Shown: positions 26,183-36,251, numbered from the stretch's first letter. The stretch: 54,788 nucleotides of DNA from RGIG3102 sp964649845 (GCA_964649845.1 CAZYSS010000004.1:1-54788), one strand, 5' to 3'. The notes: generated by a model not told the origin, from the letters alone. Program-made: numbers and translations.

Positions 26183-27154
26183 TTAGATTGAAACAACCTT
26201 TGCAACGCCCATAAGCATTGGATCGAGTTCTTTCTTCATATTAAGAGCTTCTTCAATATCATAGTCTACAATCATATCGCTCTTCATAGCAACAACCCTG
26301 TTGTAAACGCCGGCCTGAAGCAGTTCAATTGCGTGTACACCCATCTGTGCAGCAACTACTCTGTCACGCATGCTTGGTGAACCGCCACGCTGTACGTGAC
26401 CAAGAACAGTACCTCTTGTATCAAGACCTGTTTTTTCTCTGATTTCATCAGCGATTTTCAGGGCTTTGCCTGCGCCTTCTGCAACAATGATAAGGAAGTT
26501 TTTCTTTCCCTCCGCCTGTGTTTCTTTAATTCTTGCAATAACATCTTTGTCTATATCCCATTTCTGTTCCGGAACAAGAACGCACAGTGCACCTGTGGCA
26601 ATACCTGTGTTTACAGCAATATAACCTGCGTGTCTGCCCATTACTTCCACTACAGAGCATCTCTCGTGGCTCTGTGTTGTATCGCGCAGTTTGTCAATCA
26701 TTTCCATAGCTGTATTGAGGGCTGTGTCGAAACCGATTGTGTAATCACTGCAGGCAATATCATTATCGATTGTGCCAGGAATGCCGATTGTTTTGATACC
26801 ATGTCTTGCGATAGCCTGACAACCGCGGAAAGAGCCGTCACCACCGATTACTACCAGTGCGTCAATACCATGTCTTTTACAGGCTTCCGCTGCTTTAGCC
26901 TGACCCTCTTCTGTCATAAATTCCAGGGAGCGCGCTGTATAAAGCATTGTACCTCCACGGTGGATAATTTCAGAAACGCTGCGCAGATTCATATCAAATA
27001 TATCTTCTGTCAGCAGACCATTGTAGCCGTGTCTGATTCCTTTTACGTTAAAGCCGTTAAAAATTGCGGCACGTACCACGGCACGAATAGCAGGGTTCAT
27101 ACCAGGTGCATCACCACCACTGGTCAGAACGCCTATTGTTTTAATAGAACTCAT
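26183..27154 (-). CDS. pfkA: ATP-dependent 6-phosphofructokinase
   Basis: Phosphorylates fructose 6-phosphate, the committed step of glycolysis. The 323-residue protein has GGDAPGMN at 13-20, the ATP-site GGDGSFRG, the catalytic GTIDND segment and the fructose-6-phosphate-binding EVMGRHAGYIA. Glycine in GGDGS points to ATP rather than pyrophosphate as donor. Directly downstream of dnaE by 16 bases, as in many Firmicutes. Pyruvate kinase, the usual next gene, is missing; a terminator follows. Confidence 0.97.
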   Translation of the reverse strand: MSSIKTIGVLTSGGDAPGMNPAIRAVVRAAIFNGFNVKGIRHGYNGLLTEDIFDMNLRSVSEIIHRGGTMLYTARSLEFMTEEGQAKAAEACKRHGIDALVVIGGDGSFRGCQAIARHGIKTIGIPGTIDNDIACSDYTIGFDTALNTAMEMIDKLRDTTQSHERCSVVEVMGRHAGYIAVNTGIATGALCVLVPEQKWDIDKDVIARIKETQAEGKKNFLIIVAEGAGKALKIADEIREKTGLDTRGTVLGHVQRGGSPSMRDRVVAAQMGVHAIELLQAGVYNRVVAMKSDMIVDYDIEEALNMKKELDPMLMGVAKVVSI

Positions 27155-27170
27155 CTAAAATATTCTCCTC

Positions 27171-30100
27171 TTATTTTCTTATAACAACATTGCTTTCCCC
27201 TGCAATGTATTTAAGCTCATCAAGAGCATTTATGCTTTCTCTTATCCACAGCCTCTGTGGAGCTTTTACATATTGTTTTTTATCCTGCAGATAGAAATAT
27301 ACCGGCATCATACCTTTGAACCTGCTCATAACCTGGCATGCCTGTCTGAACACAGGTGTGTTCTGACCTGGAACTTTGATGTAAAGACCGTATTTAGGGT
27401 CTTTTTTGGCACCAAGTATATGACCTGCTTCTTCAGAAGATATTTCATATATTGAATCTGCAAGAATGGTGGCTTCTTCATCTTTCAGAGAAACCGTACC
27501 TTCTATAATCAGAACATTGTTTTCTGTGATAAAATCTGAAGTTTCCTTGAAAACATTAGGAAAAACCAGCATATCCATTGAGCCTGAAAGGTCTTCAATT
27601 GTCACAAATCCCATCACTTCATTTTTCTTTGTAGTATAGCTGCGATACTTTGAAACAATGGCAACCAATGTCTGTCTGGTATTATCGTATACTTCATTGC
27701 CCTCATTAGTCAATTGAGAAATGTTGCAGGTTGATATATTTTTCACATATTCAATATTCTTTTCCAGTGGATGACCGGACAGATAAATACCCGCCAGCTG
27801 TTTTTCCAGATTCAGTTTTTCTGTATCCGGATAATCCTCTGCCTGTGGGAAATTTTCATCATCCTTTATAATGTAATTTATATCTTCCACAAAGCCTGGA
27901 ACACTGAAAAAGTCTATCTGTCCGGAAATTTTATTTTTATGTTCATTATTGATACTATTCAACAGATAATCAATATTGATAAACAGCCTGCGTCTGTTAA
28001 TGCCGAACTGGTCAAAAGCGCCTACTTTTACAAGACTTTCCAGTGCACGTCGGTTAAAGCCTTTGTCTGACATTCTGCGGCAGAAGTCAAACACTCCCTT
28101 GAATTCGCCATTGGCTTCTCTTTCCCGAACCATTGTGTCAACAAAGGTTTTACCTACATTTTTAATGGCAGCCATACCATAACGAAGATTGTCCCCTTCA
28201 ACAACAAAGCCTGAATAGCCTTTGTTAATATCCGGTGGCAGAATTCTGATGTTTCTTTGTCTGCATTCCTGTGTGTACTCCAGAATTTTTGCAGTATTGT
28301 CAAAAATACTTGTCAGCATTGCCGCCCAGAATTCTTTTGGATAATGGGCTTTCAGATACGCTGTCTGATATGCTACGTAAGCATAGGCAGCGGCGTGTGG
28401 TTTGTTAAAAGCATAGGATGCAAAACTGGACATTTCATCAAAAATATCATTTGCAATCTCTGCACTTACACCGTTTTCAGCTGCACCATTTATAAAATGA
28501 GTTCTCTCTGCAGCCATAACATCCGCTTTCTTTTTACCCATAGCACGACGCACCAAGTCTGCCTGACCATAGCTGTAGCCAGCCATTTTGCGGCAGATTT
28601 CCATAACCTGTTCCTGATAAACAATGCAGCCGTTTGTTACTTTAAGAATATCTTCAAGTATAGGATGTTTATAAGTAATCAGTTCAGGATGATGCCTGTT
28701 CTGTATAAAGGTTGGAATAGAATCCATAGGACCTGGGCGGTAAAGTGAAATAACAGCTATCAAGTCTTCTATATCTACAGGTTTAAGGCCTGTAAGAACA
28801 CTTTTCATACCGCCACTTTCAAACTGGAATACACCTATTGTGTCCCCTTCTTCCAGCAATTTGAATGTTTTTTCATCATTCAGAGGAATTCTGTCAGCGT
28901 GGAAATCAGGGTTGATTTTCTGTACCATTTTTTCACAATTATCAATAACTGTAAGTGTTCGAAGGCCAAGAAAGTCCATTTTTAACAGTCCCAGTTCCTC
29001 AATAGTGGTCATCGGAAACTGTGTAACCAGCTGACCATCATTGCTCTGCAAAGGTATATATTCTACCACAGGTTTGTCTGTAATCACAACCCCTGCCGCG
29101 TGTGTGGAGGCATTTCTCGGCATACCTTCCACTTTATCTGCAAGGTCGATAAGCTCTTTTACCTGTGGGTCTGAATCATAGAGCTGTTTAAGTTCGCTTG
29201 ACATTTTCAAAGCTTTTGAAATTGTCATTGTGGTGCCGGGAGCATTAGGAATAAGTTTGGCAATTTTGTCCACAGCATTGTATGGCATATCCAGCACACG
29301 ACCAATATCTCTGATTGCACCGCGGGCAGCCAAGGTACCAAAAGTTATAATCTGACAAACATGGTCTGAACCATATTTTTCTGTTACATAGTCAATAACA
29401 AGCTGACGTTTTTCGTAACAGAAGTCAATATCAAAGTCCGGCATACTGATACGTTCCGGAGTGAGGAAACGTTCAAAAATCAGATTATATTTCAGCGGGT
29501 CAATATTTGTAATGCCCATACAATAGGCGCACAGACTGGCAGCACCGGACCCACGCCCCGGCCCTACAGGTATGCCATTACTGCGGGCATAGTTGATAAA
29601 ATCATAAACTATAAGATAATAGTCTACAAAACCCATACGGGAAATAATGCTGATTTCATAGTCCAGCCTTTCTGTCATTTCCCGGGTGATTTCACCATAA
29701 CGTTCTTTCAATCCGTCACGGCACAGTTTTTCAAAGAAAACCTGGTTGGGGCTGCCGTCAGGTGATGTATATTTTGGCAGTTTTGTCTTGCCAAATTCAT
29801 AGTCAAAATTACATTTTTCTGCGATTTTTACTGTATTTTCACAAGCCTGAGGAATGTATGAGAACAAGTCATACATTTCATCCGTACTTTTTACATAAAA
29901 CTCATCTGTTTCAAACTCCAGTGTATCAGGGTCAGACAGACGTTTGTTGGTCTGAACACAGATAAGAGCATACTGCATTTTGGAGTCTTCTTTGTTGATA
30001 TAGTGGCAGTCATTTGTGGCAACCAGCTGTATATCCAGCTTTCTGGCCAGCTGTAAAAGCTGTGGCAATACTGTCTGCTGGTCTTCAATTCCGTGGTCCT

Positions 30101-30623
30101 GGATTTCAATATAAAAATCATCGCCGAAAAGATTTTTATAGAAAAGTGCAGTTTCTTCTGCCTTTTCCATATCACCTGCCAGTAAAGCACGTGGAATTTC
30201 ACCAGCAAGACAGGCTGAAAGGCACACAAGACCTTCGTGATACTTTTCAAGCAGTTCGCGGTCAATTCTTGGTTTTGTGTAGAAGCCTTCAGATGAGCCA
30301 AGTGTAACCATCTTTGTCAGATTCTGGTAGCCGATTTCATTTTTTACAAGCAGAACAAGGTGATAATAAGTATCAAGGCGGTGAACCTTGTCTTTTCTGC
30401 CGCGGCTGGCTACATAAACTTCACAGCCTATGATTGGTTTTATCCCCTCTTTTTTTGCTTTTTTATAAAAATCAACGCAACCATACATAACGCCGTGGTC
30501 TGTAATGGCCACAGCGCTCTGTCCAAGTTCTTTTATGTGTTTCATAAGTCTGTCTATTCGGCAGGCGCCATCCAGCAGACTGTACTCGGTGTGCAGGTGA
30601 AGATGCACAAAGTCTTTATTCAT
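27171..30623 (-). CDS. dnaE: DNA polymerase III alpha subunit, DnaE type
   Basis: Second replicative polymerase of Firmicutes, which extends primers before hand-over to PolC in Bacillus. The 1150-residue protein has the N-terminal PHP domain (HLHLHTEYSLLDG, 7-19), the palm with catalytic PDFDIDF at 395-401, helix-hairpin-helix DNA-binding motifs, and a C-terminal OB fold (LVAIVSKYRSYTTKKNE). There is no inserted exonuclease domain, which separates it from PolC. One base lies between the whiA stop codon and its start. Confidence 0.97.
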   Translation of the reverse strand: MNKDFVHLHLHTEYSLLDGACRIDRLMKHIKELGQSAVAITDHGVMYGCVDFYKKAKKEGIKPIIGCEVYVASRGRKDKVHRLDTYYHLVLLVKNEIGYQNLTKMVTLGSSEGFYTKPRIDRELLEKYHEGLVCLSACLAGEIPRALLAGDMEKAEETALFYKNLFGDDFYIEIQDHGIEDQQTVLPQLLQLARKLDIQLVATNDCHYINKEDSKMQYALICVQTNKRLSDPDTLEFETDEFYVKSTDEMYDLFSYIPQACENTVKIAEKCNFDYEFGKTKLPKYTSPDGSPNQVFFEKLCRDGLKERYGEITREMTERLDYEISIISRMGFVDYYLIVYDFINYARSNGIPVGPGRGSGAASLCAYCMGITNIDPLKYNLIFERFLTPERISMPDFDIDFCYEKRQLVIDYVTEKYGSDHVCQIITFGTLAARGAIRDIGRVLDMPYNAVDKIAKLIPNAPGTTMTISKALKMSSELKQLYDSDPQVKELIDLADKVEGMPRNASTHAAGVVITDKPVVEYIPLQSNDGQLVTQFPMTTIEELGLLKMDFLGLRTLTVIDNCEKMVQKINPDFHADRIPLNDEKTFKLLEEGDTIGVFQFESGGMKSVLTGLKPVDIEDLIAVISLYRPGPMDSIPTFIQNRHHPELITYKHPILEDILKVTNGCIVYQEQVMEICRKMAGYSYGQADLVRRAMGKKKADVMAAERTHFINGAAENGVSAEIANDIFDEMSSFASYAFNKPHAAAYAYVAYQTAYLKAHYPKEFWAAMLTSIFDNTAKILEYTQECRQRNIRILPPDINKGYSGFVVEGDNLRYGMAAIKNVGKTFVDTMVREREANGEFKGVFDFCRRMSDKGFNRRALESLVKVGAFDQFGINRRRLFINIDYLLNSINNEHKNKISGQIDFFSVPGFVEDINYIIKDDENFPQAEDYPDTEKLNLEKQLAGIYLSGHPLEKNIEYVKNISTCNISQLTNEGNEVYDNTRQTLVAIVSKYRSYTTKKNEVMGFVTIEDLSGSMDMLVFPNVFKETSDFITENNVLIIEGTVSLKDEEATILADSIYEISSEEAGHILGAKKDPKYGLYIKVPGQNTPVFRQACQVMSRFKGMMPVYFYLQDKKQYVKAPQRLWIRESINALDELKYIAGESNVVIRK

Positions 30624-30624
30624 A

Positions 30625-31506
30625 TTATTCCTCTATCTGTGCCACGGCACATAATTTCTGCAATCTTCTGTTTACAGATGATTTTGTCATCGGCTCACTG
30701 CACATTTTGCCCAGTGCATCCAATGACAGTTCCGGATTTTCCAGCTTCAGCTGGGCAAGTTCCTGTATGTCTTCCGGCAGGTCATACAGGAGTTCAGTTT
30801 CTATAAGTTTCTGGATAGCTTTTATATATTTCTGGCCTGCTTTTACTGTTTTTGCAATATTTGCAGCATCGCAGTTTGTTATTCTGTTCATCTTATTGCG
30901 TATATCTTTTACAACCTTGCCGCTCATAAGCTCCAGACAAGACTGCTGTGCGCCCACAGTTACCAGAAATTCTTCAATTGTTTCACTGTTTTTGGTATAA
31001 ACCACAGCAGAGGCCTTGCGTTTTGACATTTTAAAATCAAAACCTGCAAATTTAAGTGTGTTCAGCAGATTCTGTGCCAGTTCTGCATCCTTGTATGTAA
31101 ATTCCAGATGATAATCCTTTTCAGGGTTAACAAGGATGCCGTCTGATACAAAAACACCTGTAAGAAAATGCATCAGACATTTATCACACTGTTTGTTTTC
31201 TGCCATAATGGTATAAAACCTGCTTGCTGTTTCCGGCTCTGTGATATACAGCTTTGTAACAAGATTTTTACCCTCCTGCTCCCTGTCTACAACATAACTG
31301 TCTATATCATAACGGGAAAGCAGCTTTTTTATAACCTTTGCAGTTTTGGGAATATCCGGTTTATGGACAATTTTTTCATCATCCGGTGAAATATTGTCCC
31401 TGTAAAAATATCCCTGTAAAAAGCTCAGGTTACAACAGTCATTTTTTGAAAATTTGAAATTATCAAGAGCTTCGCTTCTGCTCTCTTTTGAAAATGTAGA
31501 TTCCAT
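30625..31506 (-). CDS. whiA: DNA-binding protein WhiA
   Basis: A 293-residue protein with an N-terminal LAGLIDADG-like fold (residues about 20-200, including HFLTGVFVSDGILVNPE) and a C-terminal helix-turn-helix DNA-binding domain (about 215-293, with NPELSLDALGKM). Named after the Streptomyces sporulation regulator; in Bacillus the protein affects cell division and chromosome segregation. In most clostridia whiA follows rapZ and yvcK; here it follows murB directly, 18 bases apart. Confidence 0.93.
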   Translation of the reverse strand: MESTFSKESRSEALDNFKFSKNDCCNLSFLQGYFYRDNISPDDEKIVHKPDIPKTAKVIKKLLSRYDIDSYVVDREQEGKNLVTKLYITEPETASRFYTIMAENKQCDKCLMHFLTGVFVSDGILVNPEKDYHLEFTYKDAELAQNLLNTLKFAGFDFKMSKRKASAVVYTKNSETIEEFLVTVGAQQSCLELMSGKVVKDIRNKMNRITNCDAANIAKTVKAGQKYIKAIQKLIETELLYDLPEDIQELAQLKLENPELSLDALGKMCSEPMTKSSVNRRLQKLCAVAQIEE

Positions 31507-31524
31507 ACGTCACACCAAATAATT

Positions 31525-32409
31525 TCAGACAATAATCATTTCCTTTTCCAGAACAACACCTTTCTGTTCCAGAACAATCTGTGCAACCTTATCCGCCAGA
31601 TTCACAATATCCCGGCAGGTTGCATCACCGATATTTACTATAAAACCGGCGTGTTTTTCACTTACCTGGGCACCGCCCACTGTAAGGCCTTTCAGCCCGC
31701 ATTCGTCAATGAGTGCAGCAGCAAAATAACCCACAGGGCGTTTGAAAGAACTGCCTGCGCTTGGTTTATCCAGCGGCTGTTTATCCTTTCTGCGCTGCAT
31801 AATGTCTTCCATAAATGCCAGCATTTCATCAGGATTGCCCTGCTGCATTTCAAACACAGCTGAAACAATCAGCCATTTATGAGACATAAATTCTGTGTGG
31901 CGGTATGCAAAATGGCAGTCTCCTTTTGAAATAGTGTGAATATCTCCGTTTTCATCAAGATATGTCACCTCTTTGATACAATTGGAAATTTCACCTCCGT
32001 AGGCACCGGCATTCATATAAATACCGCCGCCTACATTGCCCGGAATACCATAACAGAATTCAACGCCTGACAGCCCTTTCAGCTGCATTGCCTTACTGAA
32101 TGCTGTCATAAGCATACCTGCGCCAACCGTAACAGTTCTGCCATCAATTTCAATAAAATTCAGATTTGATGTTTTGATAATAACACCGTCAAATCCATTG
32201 TCATTGAAGATAACATTTGAACCATTGCCAATAACGTAATAGTTTATATTGTTTTCATTTAAAAATTTAATAAGTTTGCCGGCTTTTTCCACAGTATCCG
32301 GCATAGCTATACACATAGCATTGCCACCCACTTTAAATGTAGTATGTTTTTTCATACTTTCATCAAAGTGAGCGTCAATGTTGTGAACTGTCAAAAAGTT
32401 CTTAATCAT
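31525..32409 (-). CDS. murB: UDP-N-acetylenolpyruvoylglucosamine reductase
   Basis: FAD/NADPH enzyme that makes UDP-N-acetylmuramate for peptidoglycan. The 294-residue protein has the FAD-binding GNGSNVIFNDNGFDGV segment, the FCYGIPGNVGGGIYMNAGAYGGE block, and the catalytic serine stretch AGSSFKRP. Its start overlaps the glk end by 8 bases. Confidence 0.96.
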   Translation of the reverse strand: MIKNFLTVHNIDAHFDESMKKHTTFKVGGNAMCIAMPDTVEKAGKLIKFLNENNINYYVIGNGSNVIFNDNGFDGVIIKTSNLNFIEIDGRTVTVGAGMLMTAFSKAMQLKGLSGVEFCYGIPGNVGGGIYMNAGAYGGEISNCIKEVTYLDENGDIHTISKGDCHFAYRHTEFMSHKWLIVSAVFEMQQGNPDEMLAFMEDIMQRRKDKQPLDKPSAGSSFKRPVGYFAAALIDECGLKGLTVGGAQVSEKHAGFIVNIGDATCRDIVNLADKVAQIVLEQKGVVLEKEMIIV

Positions 32410-33364
32410 TATTTACCCCAACCATAGCGGCACCGATAATACCGGCATCGTTTCTGAATTTAGCAATAACTATTTTTGCCCTGTCAGGAGCATTTCTTGC
32501 ATAGTCTTCTTTGTCAATATGTGGCTGCAGCAGGTCAAGCAGTTTCTGTTCCTGGTTTGAAACACCGCCACCAAGGCAAACAACTTCCGGCTGGAAGATA
32601 TTTATAAGGTTTGTAAGACCGCAGGCAAGATATTCGATGTATGTATTTACTACCTGTGTGCCCATAACATCACCCTGTTCCATAGCGTCAAAAGCTGTTT
32701 TGGCATTTACTTTTTCAATATCAGGGCAGATTTTCCACATAAGTGATTTAGGATGTTCCTTCATTGCAGCCTGTGTGTCGTTTTTAAGTGCTGTAGCAGC
32801 TGCATATTTTTCAAAACAGCCTTTTCTGCCGCAGTTGCACTGTCTGCCGTCTTTTACAATAACTGTGTGACCAACTTCCAGACCTGCATAGTTGTAGCCA
32901 GCGTAAATCTGACCATTGAGATAAGCACCGCCACCTACACCTGTACCAAGTGTAACAACAAGAGCATTGTCACAGCCTTTTGCATTACCTGCCATTACTT
33001 CTGCAATAATTGCGGCATTGGCGTCATTTTCCACGTATACGGAAATACCGAAAAGTTTTTCAAGATTTTCTTTGATTGTCCAGTTTTCATAACCAAAGTT
33101 TACGTTGGACCATACGATGCCACGTTTGCCGTCAACAGAACCCGGTGAACCGATACCTACACTGATGATGTCATTGTGCAGATCATAGCCGTTTTCTTCA
33201 CACAAATCTTTACAGAGATTGAAAATATCTTTTTCCAGCACTGATTCAGGTTTTGGCAAATTTGTTCTAACGCTTTTTTTGCAGTAAATATTGCCATTCT
33301 GATCCACAATACCTGCAGCAATATTTGTACCACCAAGGTCAACACCAATATATAATTTTTCCAT
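32402..33364 (-). CDS. glk: ROK family glucokinase
   Basis: Phosphorylates glucose with ATP. The 320-residue protein opens with the phosphate-binding GVDLGGTNIAAGIVD and has the sugar-site stretch ENDANAAIIAEVMAG. The ROK zinc motif reads CNCGRKGCFE near residues 177-186. It follows hprK by 37 bases. ROK proteins may act on other sugars; glucose is supported by the GlcK-like length and by the glycolytic context (hprK, pfkA). Confidence 0.92.
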   Translation of the reverse strand: MEKLYIGVDLGGTNIAAGIVDQNGNIYCKKSVRTNLPKPESVLEKDIFNLCKDLCEENGYDLHNDIISVGIGSPGSVDGKRGIVWSNVNFGYENWTIKENLEKLFGISVYVENDANAAIIAEVMAGNAKGCDNALVVTLGTGVGGGAYLNGQIYAGYNYAGLEVGHTVIVKDGRQCNCGRKGCFEKYAAATALKNDTQAAMKEHPKSLMWKICPDIEKVNAKTAFDAMEQGDVMGTQVVNTYIEYLACGLTNLINIFQPEVVCLGGGVSNQEQKLLDLLQPHIDKEDYARNAPDRAKIVIAKFRNDAGIIGAAMVGVNND

Positions 33365-33401
33365 AACAGGTTACTCCCAATATATTAAATAAATTCAGAC
33401 A

Positions 33402-34319
33402 TTATTCTTCAATCCCCAGCTGTTTAAGCAGTTCTCTTGCAGCAAAGTAGCCCATCTTCTTCTGACGATTTACTACAGCTGCTGTTTCAATAACAATAGA
33501 AATGTTACGGCCCGGACGAACAGGAATAACAGATTTTACCACACTTACACCAAGAATGTCTGTGTATTCGTCATTAAGGCCTGTTGTTGAATAGCTCTTG
33601 TCCGGCTTCCAGTTCTCCAGTTCAATAACCATATCAATTTCCTGGCGCTGTTTTACAGCAGATGCACCATATGTTCTGGCAATATTGATAATGCCTACAC
33701 CGCGAAGTTCAATAAAATTCTGGATATTTTCAGGTGACTGGCCAACCAGTTGACTGTTGGAAAGTCTTCTGATTTCAACAGCATCATCAGCAATAAGACG
33801 ATGACCGCGTTTTACAAGTTCAATAGCTGTTTCAGATTTACCAACACCGCTGTCACCTATAATCAGGATGCCTTCGCCGTAAACTTCCATAAGAACGCCA
33901 TGACGTGTAACGCGCTGTGCCAGTTCTGTATTGAGGTAGCTGATAGCGTGTGCCATAAATGCAGAAGTTTCTTCGCTTGTTCTCAGCAGAGGAATTTTGT
34001 GTCTTCTGGCTGCTTCAACAATTTCTGAAGAAATAAGCATATTTCTTGTAATAATTACAGCAGGAACATTGCGCTCAAACAGGTTGTTTATTCTTTCCAT
34101 TTTAACATCCTGTTCAAGGCTGTTCAGATAGCTGAATTCCATCATACCAAGAATCTGGATACGGCTTGGGTCAAAAAACTGACTGAAGCCGGAAATCAAC
34201 AGACCAGGACGGTTAACGTCTGTGCTGGTAATATGGATTTTGTCCGCATCATCCGGAATAGACAAAACTTCAAGTTTGAGCTGTTCTATAAATTTTTCCA
34301 ACGTAACAAAAAATTTCAT
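33402..34319 (-). CDS. hprK: HPr kinase/phosphorylase
   Basis: Phosphorylates HPr on Ser46 in response to glycolytic intermediates and so controls carbon catabolite repression. The chosen protein is 305 residues, with the Walker A loop GDSGVGKS at 155-162 and the HprK signature LRGVGIINIARTYG further on. I use the ATG at 34317-34319, which has a GTGGAG site 9 bases upstream. A longer version would use a TTG at 34340. First gene of the operon, behind a near-perfect promoter. No ptsH or ptsI is in the window. Confidence 0.96.
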   Translation of the reverse strand: MKFFVTLEKFIEQLKLEVLSIPDDADKIHITSTDVNRPGLLISGFSQFFDPSRIQILGMMEFSYLNSLEQDVKMERINNLFERNVPAVIITRNMLISSEIVEAARRHKIPLLRTSEETSAFMAHAISYLNTELAQRVTRHGVLMEVYGEGILIIGDSGVGKSETAIELVKRGHRLIADDAVEIRRLSNSQLVGQSPENIQNFIELRGVGIINIARTYGASAVKQRQEIDMVIELENWKPDKSYSTTGLNDEYTDILGVSVVKSVIPVRPGRNISIVIETAAVVNRQKKMGYFAARELLKQLGIEE

Positions 34320-34358
34320 AATGTTATACTCCACGTTCAAAATTGTATAATTAAATTT

Positions 34359-34387
34359 ATTATATAATAATAAATACTTGTTTTCAA
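34359..34387 (-). promoter_or_regulatory. sigma-A promoter of the hprK-glk-murB-whiA-dnaE-pfkA operon
   Basis: Minus strand: TTGAAA (34382-34387), 17 bases, TATAAT (34359-34364). Lies between the gerA operon terminator and hprK. Confidence 0.85.
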
Positions 34388-34410
34388 CTCAAAATAAGCA
34401 AAATTTAAAC

Positions 34411-34436
34411 AAAAGGCTGCCGTAAACACGACAGCC
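34411..34436 (-). terminator. terminator of the gerA-type operon
   Basis: Minus strand: GGCTGTCGT pairs with ACGGCAGCC around GTTT (arms 34428-34436 and 34415-34423) and is followed by TTTTG. Ten bases past the stop codon of the last gene. Confidence 0.85.
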
Positions 34437-34446
34437 ATTGTACTTG

Positions 34447-35328
34447 CTACATAATATTCAGCCTGATTGTTAAATCATTAAACTCCTCAGTCTTCCGGCG
34501 GGGATACCATTGCAGATTATACACAGAATTTATAACAGGGTCTGAAAATATGCTGTATACATCATTTTCCAGCTCATATTTCAAAATATTCATATAAAAT
34601 TCTTCATCCTGCATATAGTTATTGATACCTGTAATGCTGCCGGAAAACAGATTTATAGTTATTATCATATTATCATTTTCTGTTGAAAAATAGCAGTCGA
34701 TAATATCAAGTCTTGCACAAACCTGATTTTCCCAAAAATGATAATCTATAGAATCCGCCCTGTTGGCAAGAATATTGAATATGTCTGTCTGCTTTTTATC
34801 GAGAAACTTTACAGGCACACCATTGTGAACAAACAGTATTCCTGTATTCTCTCCGCTTTTATCAACCATTGAAAAAGTGCCTGTAACTTTTCCGCTGTGT
34901 ATTTTCAGATTATATAAAGGAGAAAAAAAATCCTTGTTATTTTCGCTTTCTTCATTTTCTTCTATATCATTACCCTGTAAGCAGATTACAGAGGACGCAG
35001 GCGGAAACCTGATGGAATTCAGCATATATACTACCCGGTTTATTTCATCAAACAGTTCTGCTGATATATAGCAGGATTCACACAGACGCAAACTGAAATC
35101 ACCATCACTGATTGCATTGCTTCCAAGCAAAAAGATATTGTCCGAATAATACACATCTTTTTTAAAGGATTCTTCCTCTGAAGAAAAATCGTAACTGACA
35201 ATAGTCATTTCATATAAACCATTGTTTTTTTTAATCAGTATGTCCTTTACATAATTTTGCGGCTGCTGTGAACAACCGCAGAGCGAAAAAGAAACAAAAA
35301 TACATATTATCATCAATATTTTTTTCAT
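34447..35328 (-). CDS. spore germination lipoprotein, GerAC-like (divergent)
   Basis: A 293-residue lipoprotein: the signal peptide ends in the lipobox LCGC with the acylated cysteine at residue 19. The rest has no motif I can name, but position as third gene after A and B subunits, the lipid anchor and the tail of alternating strands and helices fit the C subunit of a GerA-type nutrient receptor. It is shorter than the usual 360-400 residues of Ger(x)C proteins. It begins 4 bases before the B-subunit stop codon. The C subunit acts at the outer face of the spore inner membrane. Confidence 0.72.
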   Translation of the reverse strand: MKKILMIICIFVSFSLCGCSQQPQNYVKDILIKKNNGLYEMTIVSYDFSSEEESFKKDVYYSDNIFLLGSNAISDGDFSLRLCESCYISAELFDEINRVVYMLNSIRFPPASSVICLQGNDIEENEESENNKDFFSPLYNLKIHSGKVTGTFSMVDKSGENTGILFVHNGVPVKFLDKKQTDIFNILANRADSIDYHFWENQVCARLDIIDCYFSTENDNMIITINLFSGSITGINNYMQDEEFYMNILKYELENDVYSIFSDPVINSVYNLQWYPRRKTEEFNDLTIRLNIM

Positions 35329-36251
35329 ATGCTTTCCCCTTTTCTTCTTGCTGTGAACATAACTGCAGATACTATTATCTCCAGTAAAAACATTATGCCG
35401 TAGCCAATTTTATCATACAACAGAAAAAGTGGAATTATCAGCAGTAAATCACTGTAATTGAAATATGGAAAATGCTCTTTTACAGTTCTGTAAGCCATTG
35501 TAAGAACTGTGATTGCAGAAAAATATCCAAAGAACAATAAAAAATTAAACAGTGCATCAAAATTCTTGATAAGTTCGGTTGTTGATATCTGAAAAAGCAT
35601 CTGTAAAGGTGATATGCTGTACAGCAAATCACCGCTTAAACAGGAAAAAGCCAGCAAAACAATCATTAAAAGCATAAAATCAGATAATATTATATATTTT
35701 ACCACTTTCTTTTTATTATAGTTTTTTATATCGTTTGCAATAATTCCATAAGGAATTATATAATCAAACAATGTTGCATTATATTTTGTCCGACCTATTC
35801 TCTGTACCTGATATAAGTTGGCAGCACTTATTTTCTCTACATTCAACACCAGTAAAAACAATATCAATACCGCTGTCATTACAAAACAAGGAGCCGCCAG
35901 TTTTGTTATATTTCCCTTGTTAAAAACCAGTATCAGTAACGACAGCAGGCTTATTGCAAGCACCGCCACTCCTGACCTGTGGCCATGAAACAATTTTATA
36001 TAATCATACATACTGCTTATCTGTTTTGCAAACAGTGCCATCAGGTATAAAATCAGAATCAAATAACCCAGTGGTGTCTGTTGCTGGCCGTGAATTACAA
36101 ATAAAGACAAAACTATATAAATCACAGTATAAAAGCCTGTCAGAAAAATCCAGTCATAGACAGACATTTCTGTTACAGGGACATATACAGCCATACTGAA
36201 AAATGCATAACAGAATGTAAGCATATTCAAAGACAATGTTTCAGTTTTCAT
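35325..36251 (-). CDS. spore germination receptor subunit, GerAB-like
   Basis: A 308-residue integral membrane protein with about ten hydrophobic segments, of the spore germination B-subunit family related to APC transporters. In Bacillus this subunit binds the nutrient germinant. I place the start at the ATG at 36249-36251, with AAAGGAG five bases upstream, overlapping the A-subunit gene by 11 bases. Sequence is divergent, as is normal for this subunit, so the germinant cannot be guessed. Confidence 0.85.
   Translation of the reverse strand: MKTETLSLNMLTFCYAFFSMAVYVPVTEMSVYDWIFLTGFYTVIYIVLSLFVIHGQQQTPLGYLILILYLMALFAKQISSMYDYIKLFHGHRSGVAVLAISLLSLLILVFNKGNITKLAAPCFVMTAVLILFLLVLNVEKISAANLYQVQRIGRTKYNATLFDYIIPYGIIANDIKNYNKKKVVKYIILSDFMLLMIVLLAFSCLSGDLLYSISPLQMLFQISTTELIKNFDALFNFLLFFGYFSAITVLTMAYRTVKEHFPYFNYSDLLLIIPLFLLYDKIGYGIMFLLEIIVSAVMFTARRKGESI

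Noticed and set aside
26396..27184. 262-residue open frame on the plus strand opposite pfkA
   Set aside because: Cys- and Asn-rich shadow of the pfkA codons with no ribosome site or family match.
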